From Bacteroidales bacterium (GTDB taxonomy: Bacteria > Bacteroidota > Bacteroidia > Bacteroidales > P3), in NCBI GenBank assembly GCA_017560705.1, contig JAFZEK010000048.1:1-12345 (forward strand): DNA of 12,345 nt. The letters run 5' to 3'. Numbering within the stretch: position 1 is the first letter of the stretch; each line of letters starts with the position of its first letter. The position numbers and the translations under genes are program-made. Of the stretch, positions 6,408 through 12,345 are shown piece after piece. A model generated the notes under the pieces. It was given only the letters and a program-made list of their open reading frames with translations. It searched no databases and was not told where the DNA came from.

Positions 6408-6415
6408 TAACTTTG
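6408..6415 (+). promoter_or_regulatory. -7 box TAACTTTG for the asparaginase operon
   Basis: Exact TAnnTTTG match with a T-run at the expected -33 distance (about 6385-6388) instead of a strict TTTG. It would give a leader of roughly 70 nt before the ATG at 6492. It is the best promoter candidate for the genes ansA-rfaE1-menG. Confidence 0.6.
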
Positions 6416-6491
6416 CACGGAATTTTGTTGAAAGAAAGATGAGAAATGGGCAAATTTTAAATGCTCATTGTAAACGATATACATATATTAA

Positions 6492-7502
6492 ATGAAGAAC
6501 GCTGTACTAATAATATATACCGGAGGCACTATAGGAATGGTGCAAGATGAAAATGGAACGTTGCATCCTTTTGCATTGGATAGGATATACGATGTTTTAC
6601 CACTGCTAAAGAAGGCTTCGTATCAGATAGACTCTTATCAGCTAGACCCCATAATAGATTCCTCCAACATGAATCCTAGTGTGTGGCAAAACATTGCCTC
6701 AGTCATCGAAAAAGAGTATGACAACTACGATGGTTTTTTGGTTTTGCACGGCACCGACACAATGGCCTATACCGCTTCGGCACTTAGCTTTGCATTCGAA
6801 AACTTGAGCAAGCCTATTGTGCTTACTGGTTCTCAGTTGCCGTTGGGTATGTTGCGTTCGGATGGTAGAGAGAACATTATATGTGCGTTGGAGATTGCTT
6901 CGGCTCGTAAAATGCTTATTCCAGAAGTGTGTATTTTCTTCGAAAACAAGCTGTATCGTGGCAACCGTAGTACCAAGGTGAGTGCTCAGAACTTCAATGC
7001 TTTCACCTCGTTCAACTACCCATCGCTAGCTGTTGCAGGAATAGATATTTACTACAAAAACGACCTTATAGCTCCGCTACCTAATGCACCTATGAAGGTG
7101 TATAAGCACTTCGACGAAAACATTGCGGTGCTTCATCTATTCCCGGGCATAACCCAAAGAGTGGTGAACTCGGTGCTTTCTATAGAAGGACTTAAGGCTG
7201 TGATAATAACCACCTACGGCAGCGGCAACGCTCCTACTGAGGATTGGTTTTTGGAAGAGCTTGAAAACGTGGTGAAGAAGGGCGTGATAGTATACGACGT
7301 AACTCAGTGTAAGTCGGGTTCGGTGAACATTGGTCGCTATGCCACTAGCTCGGACATGGGACGCATAGGCGTGGTGAGCGGCTACGACATAACGATAGAA
7401 GCGGCTGTAACCAAGCTGATGTTTTTGTTAGGAAACTATTCCGACAGAAACGAGATAACTGATTTGCTAACACAATCCCTACGTGGAGAAATAACATTGT
7501 AG
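6492..7502 (+). CDS. ansA: Type I L-asparaginase
   Basis: Hydrolyses L-asparagine to aspartate and ammonia in the cytoplasm. The 336-residue length and lack of a signal peptide match the cytoplasmic type I enzymes. The N-terminal motif YTGGTIGM places the nucleophile threonine at residue 13. The second motif LHGTDTMAYTASAL gives the Thr88-Asp89 pair, and the catalytic lysine is in LYRGNRSTK at about 162. The stretch VLTGSQLPLG (110-119) and the C-terminal TIEAAVTKLMFLLG are also characteristic. Cys273 in TQCKSGSVNIGRYA sits where the E. coli type I enzyme has a residue of its allosteric asparagine site, so similar regulation is possible. It is the first gene of a compact operon, with the next start only 6 bp beyond its stop. 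The related glutamyl-tRNA amidotransferase subunit GatD is excluded because no N-terminal extension is present. Confidence 0.95.
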   Translation: MKNAVLIIYTGGTIGMVQDENGTLHPFALDRIYDVLPLLKKASYQIDSYQLDPIIDSSNMNPSVWQNIASVIEKEYDNYDGFLVLHGTDTMAYTASALSFAFENLSKPIVLTGSQLPLGMLRSDGRENIICALEIASARKMLIPEVCIFFENKLYRGNRSTKVSAQNFNAFTSFNYPSLAVAGIDIYYKNDLIAPLPNAPMKVYKHFDENIAVLHLFPGITQRVVNSVLSIEGLKAVIITTYGSGNAPTEDWFLEELENVVKKGVIVYDVTQCKSGSVNIGRYATSSDMGRIGVVSGYDITIEAAVTKLMFLLGNYSDRNEITDLLTQSLRGEITL

Positions 7503-7508
7503 TTTGCT

Positions 7509-8513
7509 ATGTCTGATTTGGAAATACTTACAAGCCAATCTTCGAAGCAAAATGTGCTTATAGTGGGCGATGTGATGATAGATTCCTACGCATGGGGATC
7601 GGTGGACCGAATATCGCCAGAGGCTCCAGTGCCTATTGTGGCTGTTAATCGTAGGGAAGATAGATTGGGAGGTGCTGCTAATGTGGCTCTTAACTTGCAA
7701 GCCTTAGGGGCCAGACCTATAATGTGTACCGTGCTTGGCAACGACGATAAAGCCAAGGACTTTATGGCTCTTATGCAAGAAAAACAGATGTCTACCGAGG
7801 GTATAATATGCTCCGACGATAGAGTGACGACGGTGAAATTCCGCATCTTGGGCAACAATGTTCAGCTTTTGAGGGTCGACGAGGAGACTACGAAGCCCCT
7901 ACAGCCCAAAGACGAGGACGCTCTTGTGCTGAAAGTGAAACAGATATTGGACAGCAACGATGTGAATGCTATTATTTTTCAAGATTATGACAAGGGCAAC
8001 ATTACGCCACGAATAATTAAAGAAATAACTGCCGAAGCACGCAAAAGAAATATTCCTACCACTGTGGATCCCAAGCGAAGAAACTTCGACGAGTTTTGCA
8101 ATGTGACCTTGTTCAAGCCTAATTTGAAGGAGCTTGGCGATGGCTTGGGAATGGATGTAAAGGATGCCGACGAGGCTGTTTTGAAGAAAGCTGCCGATGT
8201 GTTGCACGAAAGGCAGAATATAGATATAGTGTTTATAACCCTATCGGAACGAGGTGCTTTTTTGTGCGACTATAGGGGGAAAGAGCCTAGGACCATCCTA
8301 GTGCCGGCTCATCTGCGTAGCATTTCCGATGTGTCTGGTGCTGGCGACACGGTGATAAGTGTGGCTACGCTGTGTCTAAGCTTGGGATTGGATGCCGAAA
8401 GCATAATTAGTTTTTCCAATTTGGCAGGCGGCATAGTGTGCGAGAGTGTAGGTGTGGTGCCTATAGGAAAAGAGCGTTTTTATAAAGAACTGGAAAGTAT
8501 AAATAAAACCTAA
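7509..8513 (+). CDS. rfaE1: D-glycero-beta-D-manno-heptose-7-phosphate kinase
   Basis: A PfkB-type sugar kinase that phosphorylates heptose 7-phosphate at C1 in the ADP-heptose pathway for lipopolysaccharide inner core. Visible motifs: VLIVGDVMIDSYAWG at 16-30; RISPEAPVPIV at 34-44, typical of RfaE/HldE; the first PfkB signature LGGAANVALNL at 53-63; DPKR at 187-190; KPNLKEL at 203-209; TLSERGA at 244-250; and the second PfkB signature DVSGAGDTV at 274-282 with the catalytic Asp280. At 334 residues it has only the kinase domain. The nucleotidyltransferase domain that E. coli HldE carries is absent and must be a separate protein elsewhere, the split HldA/HldC arrangement. It lies between asparaginase (6 bp upstream) and menG (9 bp downstream), surely co-transcribed, without an obvious metabolic link to either. 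Confidence 0.93.
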   Translation: MSDLEILTSQSSKQNVLIVGDVMIDSYAWGSVDRISPEAPVPIVAVNRREDRLGGAANVALNLQALGARPIMCTVLGNDDKAKDFMALMQEKQMSTEGIICSDDRVTTVKFRILGNNVQLLRVDEETTKPLQPKDEDALVLKVKQILDSNDVNAIIFQDYDKGNITPRIIKEITAEARKRNIPTTVDPKRRNFDEFCNVTLFKPNLKELGDGLGMDVKDADEAVLKKAADVLHERQNIDIVFITLSERGAFLCDYRGKEPRTILVPAHLRSISDVSGAGDTVISVATLCLSLGLDAESIISFSNLAGGIVCESVGVVPIGKERFYKELESINKT

Positions 8514-8522
8514 TATATATTT

Positions 8523-9239
8523 ATGGGACAAGAATTACAAAAAGAATCGGGACGTATAGCTGCAATGTTCGATGGCATAGCCAAAAACTATGATAGGATG
8601 AACCACATGATGTCTTTCAACATGGACAAAAGATGGCGAAAGTATTTGGTTAAGCGTTTCCCTACACAAAGCAGTTGTAATGTTCTGGATGTGGCAACGG
8701 GTACCGGCGATTTGGCTATAGCCATGGCCAAACACTCTAGTCATATTAAGGTGAGGGGGATAGACATTTCCGACGAAATGCTTCGCACCGCAAGAAAGAA
8801 AGTTGACAAACTGAGGCTAAACGATCAGATAGTATTTTATAAAGAGAATGTAGAAAGTTTGTCTTTTGAAGATGGAACTTTCGACTACTGCACAATGGCA
8901 TTCGGTATAAGAAATTTCCAAAATCCGGGCAAAGCACTTGCCGAAGTGTATCGCGTGTTGAAACCCGGCGGAAGAGTGTATATATTAGAGTTATATAAGA
9001 AACCATCGTCCAAGATTATACGATTTTTCTATAAGCTATATTCCAAAGTGTGGATACCGCTGTTGGGCACAATGCTAGCACGCAACAAAGCAGCCTACAC
9101 CTATCTGCCCGAATCCGTAAGCGAGTTTATGAATAGAAAAGAGTTTAAGAAAGTGATGAAGCAAGCTGGCTTTATGGCTATTCATCATAAAAAACTAACC
9201 AACGGGATAGCAATATTCTACGAAGGTGTAAAGATATAA
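8523..9239 (+). CDS. menG: Demethylmenaquinone methyltransferase
   Basis: A 238-residue SAM-dependent methyltransferase of the UbiE/MenG family that performs the final C-methylation making menaquinone, the respiratory quinone of Bacteroidota. The N-terminal signature MFDGIAKNYDRMNHMMSF at 15-32 is family-specific. SAM motif I is DVATGTGDLA at 56-65, followed by the acidic GIDISDEML at 79-87. The second family signature AFGIRNFQNPGKAL at 126-139 and the RVLKPGG loop at 144-150 follow, and the C-terminal LTNGIAIFYEG closes the protein. Length and motif spacing are standard. It begins 9 bp after rfaE1. Since Bacteroidota normally make menaquinone and not ubiquinone, the menG role is preferred over ubiE; this step is inference from taxonomy. 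Confidence 0.95.
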   Translation: MGQELQKESGRIAAMFDGIAKNYDRMNHMMSFNMDKRWRKYLVKRFPTQSSCNVLDVATGTGDLAIAMAKHSSHIKVRGIDISDEMLRTARKKVDKLRLNDQIVFYKENVESLSFEDGTFDYCTMAFGIRNFQNPGKALAEVYRVLKPGGRVYILELYKKPSSKIIRFFYKLYSKVWIPLLGTMLARNKAAYTYLPESVSEFMNRKEFKKVMKQAGFMAIHHKKLTNGIAIFYEGVKI

Positions 9240-9309
9240 AGGCAGGGACTGAAACTTGCAAAAAAATACGAGTATAAATATTAATTACACACACATATAT
9301 ATAATAGAA

Positions 9310-11418
9310 ATGAATACGTTAATAAAAACAGCATTACTTATGACAGCAATGGCAGCTAATACGCTTTTTGCACAGAAAGATAACCCATTATTGAAGGAAT
9401 GGAACACACCATACCAAACACCACCTTTTGCCGAAATAAAGACTGAACATTATATGCCGGCTGTAAAACAGGCAATGAAGGAAGCTGAAAAGAACATAAA
9501 AGCTATAGCATCGTCCAAGAAAAAGCCTACCTTTGAAAACACTATAGTGGCATTGGAAAAGGCTTCGGCATTGTTGGACAAGGTGACTTCCGTAATGTAC
9601 AATATGAATGAAAGCAACACCAACCCCGAGTTGCAAAAGTTGTTATTGGAAGTGTCGCCAAAGATTACTACATTCTCCAACAGTATATTCATGAACGAAA
9701 AACTGTTTGAAAGAGTGAAAGCTGTGTATACAGGCGAAGAAATGGCTAAGCTAAACGGCGAACAAAAGATGTTGGTAGAAAAAACTTATATGAACTTTCT
9801 TAGCACCGGTGCCACATTGGACGAAGATGGTAAGAAGAAATATAAAGCCAACGCCGAAGAGCTTTCAAAGTTGTCTCAACGCTTCAAACAAAATGTTTTG
9901 GCCGACAATAACAATTATTTCATGCACATAAAGGACAAGAGCGAACTTAGCGGATTGCCAGAAAATGTGATAAATAGTGCTGCCGACGAAGCCAAGAAAA
10001 GAAACTTGGAAGGTTGGGTGTTTACATTGGATTATCCTAGCTACGGACCTTTTATGCAATATGCCGATAATCGTGAAAGAAGACGCGAGCTTTGGGAAGC
10101 CTATAACTCCAAAGGAAACAGAAACAACGAAAACAATAATAACGAGATTATTCGCAATATCTCCAACCTACGTTTGGAACAAGCAAACATCTTGGGCTAC
10201 AAAACCTACGCCGACTATGTGCTAAGCAGAAGAATGGCTGAAACCAAAGAAAATGTAGAAGTTTTCTTGTCGGATTTGCTAAAGAGTGCTATGCCTGTAG
10301 CCAAAGCCGATGTTGCCAAGGTACAAGAATATGCTAAAAAACAAGGTGCCGACTTTGAACTTCAACGTTGGGACTACTCTTACTATTCGGAAAAATTGAA
10401 AGAAGCTGAATACTCTTTCAGCGGAGAAATGTTGCGTCCTTACTTCCAATTGGACAAGGTGCGTGATGGTATCTTTGGCTTGTTTGGAATGCTTTATGGT
10501 TTAGAATTTAAAGAAAATGCCGACATACAAGTTTATCATCCTGATGTAAAAGTTTACGAAGTGTCCGACGGTGGTCGCTTTATGGGTGTTCTTTATTTGG
10601 ATATGTATCCACGTGCTTCTAAAAGAGGCGGTGCTTGGAAAACATCTTTCCGCGGACAATACAAAGAGAATGGCAAAGACATTCGTCCGTTGATTCAAGT
10701 GGTATGTAACTTCTCTAAACCTGTAGGCGACACTCCTGCGTTGCTTTCTTTTGACGAAGTGGAAACTTTCCTACATGAAATGGGTCATGCTATCCACGGT
10801 ATGCTTTCGGATGTTACTTACGAAAGTATATCAGGTACTGCTACCTACAGAGACTTTGTAGAGCTTCCATCTCAAATAATGGAAAACTGGGCTACCGAAC
10901 CGGAATTCTTGAAACTTTTTGCTACTCACTACCAAACCAACGAACCGTTGCCTGCTGAATACATCGAAAAGCTAAAACAAAGCGAAAACTTCAACTCCGG
11001 ATACTACTGCGTGCGTCAGTTGAGCTTAGGTCTTACCGATATGGCTTATCACACAATAACAGCACCTCTTGCAGCTACTGCCGAAGAAGTAGAACGCAAA
11101 GCTATGGCTCCTACTGAGCTAATGCCTGAAGTGGATGGTACTGTTACTAGCACATCATTCTCGCACATCTTTGCAGGTGGTTATGCTGTTGGATACTATG
11201 GCTACAAATGGGCCGAAGTGTTGGATGCCGACGCTTTCTCTGTTTTCAAAAAGAATGGTATCTTCGACAAAGCTACAGCCAAGAAGTTTAGAACTGAAAT
11301 ACTTTCCAGAGGTGGAACAGAACATCCTGCTGTTATGTTCAAAAACTTTATGGGTAGAGAACCTAATAATGAAGCTCTACTTATTAGAAGCGGATTTATC
11401 AAAACTATTGAAAGATAG
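9310..11418 (+). CDS. dcp: Secreted M3-family metallopeptidase (peptidyl-dipeptidase Dcp-like)
   Basis: A 702-residue zinc peptidase that likely removes dipeptides from peptide C-termini outside the cytoplasmic membrane. The start at 9310 is chosen because it begins a good signal peptide, residues 1-21 ending TLFA before QKDN. The in-frame TTG at 9256 would add 18 polar residues in front and spoil it. The mature N-terminus NPLLKEWNTPYQTPPFAEI is typical of the family. The active site is HEMGH at 489-493 (zinc ligands His489 and His493, catalytic Glu490). The third ligand is Glu518 in RDFVELPSQIMENWA, a spacing usual for M3. The C-terminal region FAGGYAVGYYGYKWAEVLDADAF carries the conserved Gly/Tyr loop used for substrate binding. 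It lies 70 bp after menG with no clear -7 box between them, so it may share that transcript. Oligopeptidase A (PrlC) is the main alternative family member. Confidence 0.93.
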   Translation: MNTLIKTALLMTAMAANTLFAQKDNPLLKEWNTPYQTPPFAEIKTEHYMPAVKQAMKEAEKNIKAIASSKKKPTFENTIVALEKASALLDKVTSVMYNMNESNTNPELQKLLLEVSPKITTFSNSIFMNEKLFERVKAVYTGEEMAKLNGEQKMLVEKTYMNFLSTGATLDEDGKKKYKANAEELSKLSQRFKQNVLADNNNYFMHIKDKSELSGLPENVINSAADEAKKRNLEGWVFTLDYPSYGPFMQYADNRERRRELWEAYNSKGNRNNENNNNEIIRNISNLRLEQANILGYKTYADYVLSRRMAETKENVEVFLSDLLKSAMPVAKADVAKVQEYAKKQGADFELQRWDYSYYSEKLKEAEYSFSGEMLRPYFQLDKVRDGIFGLFGMLYGLEFKENADIQVYHPDVKVYEVSDGGRFMGVLYLDMYPRASKRGGAWKTSFRGQYKENGKDIRPLIQVVCNFSKPVGDTPALLSFDEVETFLHEMGHAIHGMLSDVTYESISGTATYRDFVELPSQIMENWATEPEFLKLFATHYQTNEPLPAEYIEKLKQSENFNSGYYCVRQLSLGLTDMAYHTITAPLAATAEEVERKAMAPTELMPEVDGTVTSTSFSHIFAGGYAVGYYGYKWAEVLDADAFSVFKKNGIFDKATAKKFRTEILSRGGTEHPAVMFKNFMGREPNNEALLIRSGFIKTIER

Positions 11419-11460
11419 TTGTTGTAGAACTTTGTTCGTATAAAAGAATCCTCGTCGTTG

Positions 11461-11477
11461 AGCATTCAATGAATGCT
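11461..11477 (+). other. Small perfect hairpin after the peptidase gene
   Basis: AGCATTC and GAATGCT pair around an AAT loop, 43 bp past the stop codon. GTTCTGAAC, another small palindrome, follows at 11480-11488. Neither has a T-run, so they may be part of the 3' end structure more than terminators by themselves. Confidence 0.45.
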
Positions 11478-11488
11478 AGGTTCTGAAC

Positions 11489-11540
11489 TCGGGACAAGAG
11501 TGAGAGGCATAGAGTTTCTCCATCTTGTCCCGATATTTTA
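11489..11540 (+). terminator. Terminator hairpin for the peptidase transcript
   Basis: TCGGGACAAGA at 11489-11499 pairs perfectly with TCTTGTCCCGA at 11523-11533 across a 23-nt loop, and the T-rich TATTTTA follows directly. The stem is 11 bp and GC-rich at its base. The loop is longer than in classical intrinsic terminators, which lowers certainty. Confidence 0.6.
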
Positions 11541-11541
11541 T

Positions 11542-11811
11542 GGCAACTTCTAAAAATTGTTTTGCAAGTGATTTACGGAATTTTCTTGAGAAGATTTCTA
11601 TTTTCTTTTGACCCATCATAGCGGGCTATGCGAACCCAAAAGAAATAGAAAGATTCCAAGAAAAAACGTAAACGTTGCGATTAAGCGAGTAAAGAGCAAT
11701 GCCCCAGCATTAGCTCTTTCGAGCGATAGCAACATCGACGAAGTCAACCACGCAAAAGTTTCAAAGAACAGTCTTTTGTTTGTCCGAAACGTGGAATTTT
11801 TAGAAGTTGCC
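11542..11811. mobile_element. 270-bp MITE-like element with 17-bp terminal inverted repeats
   Basis: GGCAACTTCTAAAAATT at 11542-11558 is repeated exactly in inverted orientation at 11795-11811. TAT flanks both ends (11539-11541 and 11812-11814), a possible 3-bp target duplication. The interior folds into three hairpins: an imperfect arm from 11572 to 11672 whose tip contains CATAGC/GCTATG; one from 11674 to 11733 with AAAGAGCAATGC against GCATT-A-GCTCTTT; and one at 11758-11790 closed by GTTTC/GAAAC. Inside the terminal repeats, TTTTGC and GCAAAA also pair. A 70-codon frame at 11608-11820 reads across these structures and looks accidental. No transposase is present, so movement would depend on one encoded elsewhere. 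It separates the peptidase terminator from the holB promoter. Confidence 0.72.
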
Positions 11812-11936
11812 TATAATTAAAGAGTGGAAATTGTCATTTTTTTTGATATGATATGTTGCTTAAAACCATATCGAAGAAAAAAGGGCGAAAGGAATATACT
11901 TGAGGAATAGGAGTTTATAGAGGAATAAAAAAAATG

Positions 11937-11967
11937 TTTGATTATTGGCAAAAAAAACGTATCTTTG
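11937..11967 (+). promoter_or_regulatory. Consensus Bacteroidota promoter for holB
   Basis: TTTG at 11937-11940 and TATCTTTG at 11960-11967 are separated by exactly 19 bp, the textbook -33/-7 layout of the Bacteroidota primary sigma factor. Transcription would start near 11974, leaving a leader of only about a dozen nucleotides before the ATG at 11986. Confidence 0.85.
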
Positions 11968-11985
11968 CAAGCAATTTGGGTAATT

Positions 11986-12345
11986 ATGCAATTTAGAAAT
12001 ATAATAGGACAAAGACCACTGATAAATCGGCTGACATCTATAATAGATTCAGGAAGGATTAGCCATGCACAGCTTTTTTTAGGGAAAAATGGTTGTGGCA
12101 GTATGGCGTTGGCGTTAGCATACGCTCAGTATTTGAACTGTGAGAATAGGATACATTATGATAATGTGGACGAGGCAGTGGAGTTGCGGTCCGATTCTTG
12201 CGGTAAGTGTCCTTCGTGCTTAAAGTATCAGCATTTGTCTCATAGCGATTTGCATTTTATCTTTCCAAATACTACAACGAAAAAGGTGGAGAAAGAACCG
12301 TCGTCGAAAGATTTTTTGGCGGACTTTGTTGCCTTTATGAAAGAG
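11986..12345 (+). CDS. holB: DNA polymerase III delta' subunit, 3' end missing
   Basis: The first 120 residues of the clamp-loader subunit delta', an AAA+ protein that helps load the sliding clamp. The translation starts MQFRNIIGQRPLINRL, and GRISHAQLFLGKNG at 23-36 is the standard opening of AAA+ clamp-loader subunits. The P-loop position reads GKNGCGSMALALA: Ser-Met replaces the Lys-Thr/Ser that would bind phosphate, consistent with delta' being the stator that need not hydrolyse ATP. Cysteines 52, 72, 75 and 78 (NC, then SCGKCPSC) form the delta' zinc site. The segment SHSDLHFIFPN at 85-95 is typical of Bacteroidota versions. The frame is open to the window edge. The gene has its own consensus promoter and follows a MITE-like element. 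Confidence 0.92.
   Translation, partial: MQFRNIIGQRPLINRLTSIIDSGRISHAQLFLGKNGCGSMALALAYAQYLNCENRIHYDNVDEAVELRSDSCGKCPSCLKYQHLSHSDLHFIFPNTTTKKVEKEPSSKDFLADFVAFMKE

Larger units (their letters stand above)
5760..6491. other. 732-bp gene-free region rich in palindromes and repeats
   Basis: No convincing gene is found on either strand between the LuxR gene and the asparaginase operon. The first half holds the 22-bp array, its palindromes, a spaced inverted repeat and a direct repeat, each listed separately. The stretch from about 6170 to 6360 is purine-rich and shows only small repeats: GGGCATGGAAA occurs near 6200 and again near 6278, and AAAGATGAGAAA occurs at 6340 and again at 6435. The last 85 bp hold the operon promoter and leader. 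No obvious terminator with a T-run follows the LuxR stop codon. Confidence 0.7.

Noticed and set aside
9256..9309. TTG start giving a longer peptidase
   Set aside because: It would put 18 polar residues before a good signal peptide. The ATG at 9310 gives a standard exported N-terminus.
11608..11820. 70-codon plus-strand reading frame as a real gene
   Set aside because: It lies inside the MITE-like element, runs across its hairpins and right terminal repeat, shows no recognisable domain, and has no promoter box nearby.
11986..12345. Mutated or non-functional holB because the P-loop lysine is missing
   Set aside because: Delta' subunits often lack a working P-loop, and the zinc cysteines and flanking motifs are intact, so this looks like a normal family feature.

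Overview
The window looks like a chromosomal segment of a Bacteroidota bacterium, most likely of the order Bacteroidales. Several promoter-like sites match the TTTG / TAnnTTTG pattern of that phylum's primary sigma factor, and one has the full two-box form with 19-bp spacing. Genes lack obvious Shine-Dalgarno sequences. The protein content also fits: a META-domain lipoprotein, GLPGLI/DUF4412-like secreted proteins, a split heptose-7-phosphate kinase, a menaquinone methyltransferase and a delta-prime subunit with a degenerate P-loop. The genus cannot be fixed from the sequence alone.

Left part (1-4669, all minus strand). Reading in the direction of transcription, a cysteine-rich lipoprotein gene is followed 7 bp later by a secreted GLPGLI/DUF4412-like gene and a hairpin terminator. 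A new -7 box then precedes a paralogue of that gene which has lost its signal peptide, followed by a small three-helix membrane protein. Next come a META/HslJ-type lipoprotein and the first 600 codons of priA, the replication-restart helicase, which runs off the window edge.

Centre (4670-6491). A 190-bp divergent promoter region separates the minus-strand lipoprotein operon from a plus-strand LuxR-type regulator. It carries two 16-bp near-palindromes that are exact reverse complements of each other, plus one TAnnTTTG box for each direction. The likely reading is that a regulator, possibly the LuxR protein itself, controls both sides. Behind the regulator lies a 732-bp stretch without a gene. 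It holds an unusual array of six degenerate 22-bp repeats with palindromic centres (including a perfect 30-bp palindrome), a spaced inverted repeat, a 13-bp direct repeat, and the promoter of the next operon.

Right part (6492-12345, all plus strand). A compact operon encodes type I asparaginase, the heptose-7-phosphate kinase RfaE1/HldA and the menaquinone methyltransferase MenG/UbiE, with gaps of 6 and 9 bp. It is followed by a secreted M3-family peptidyl-dipeptidase. Together these cover amino-acid catabolism, lipopolysaccharide core sugar supply, respiratory quinone synthesis and peptide breakdown, which are ordinary core functions. After the peptidase come a hairpin terminator and a 270-bp MITE-like element with 17-bp terminal inverted repeats and three internal hairpins. 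A consensus promoter then drives holB, of which the first 120 codons are present.

The most unusual signals are non-coding: the 22-bp palindrome-centred array, the paired inverted operators, and the MITE-like element. The least understood proteins are the cysteine-rich lipoprotein and the two GLPGLI-like paralogues controlled from the same divergent region or next to it.
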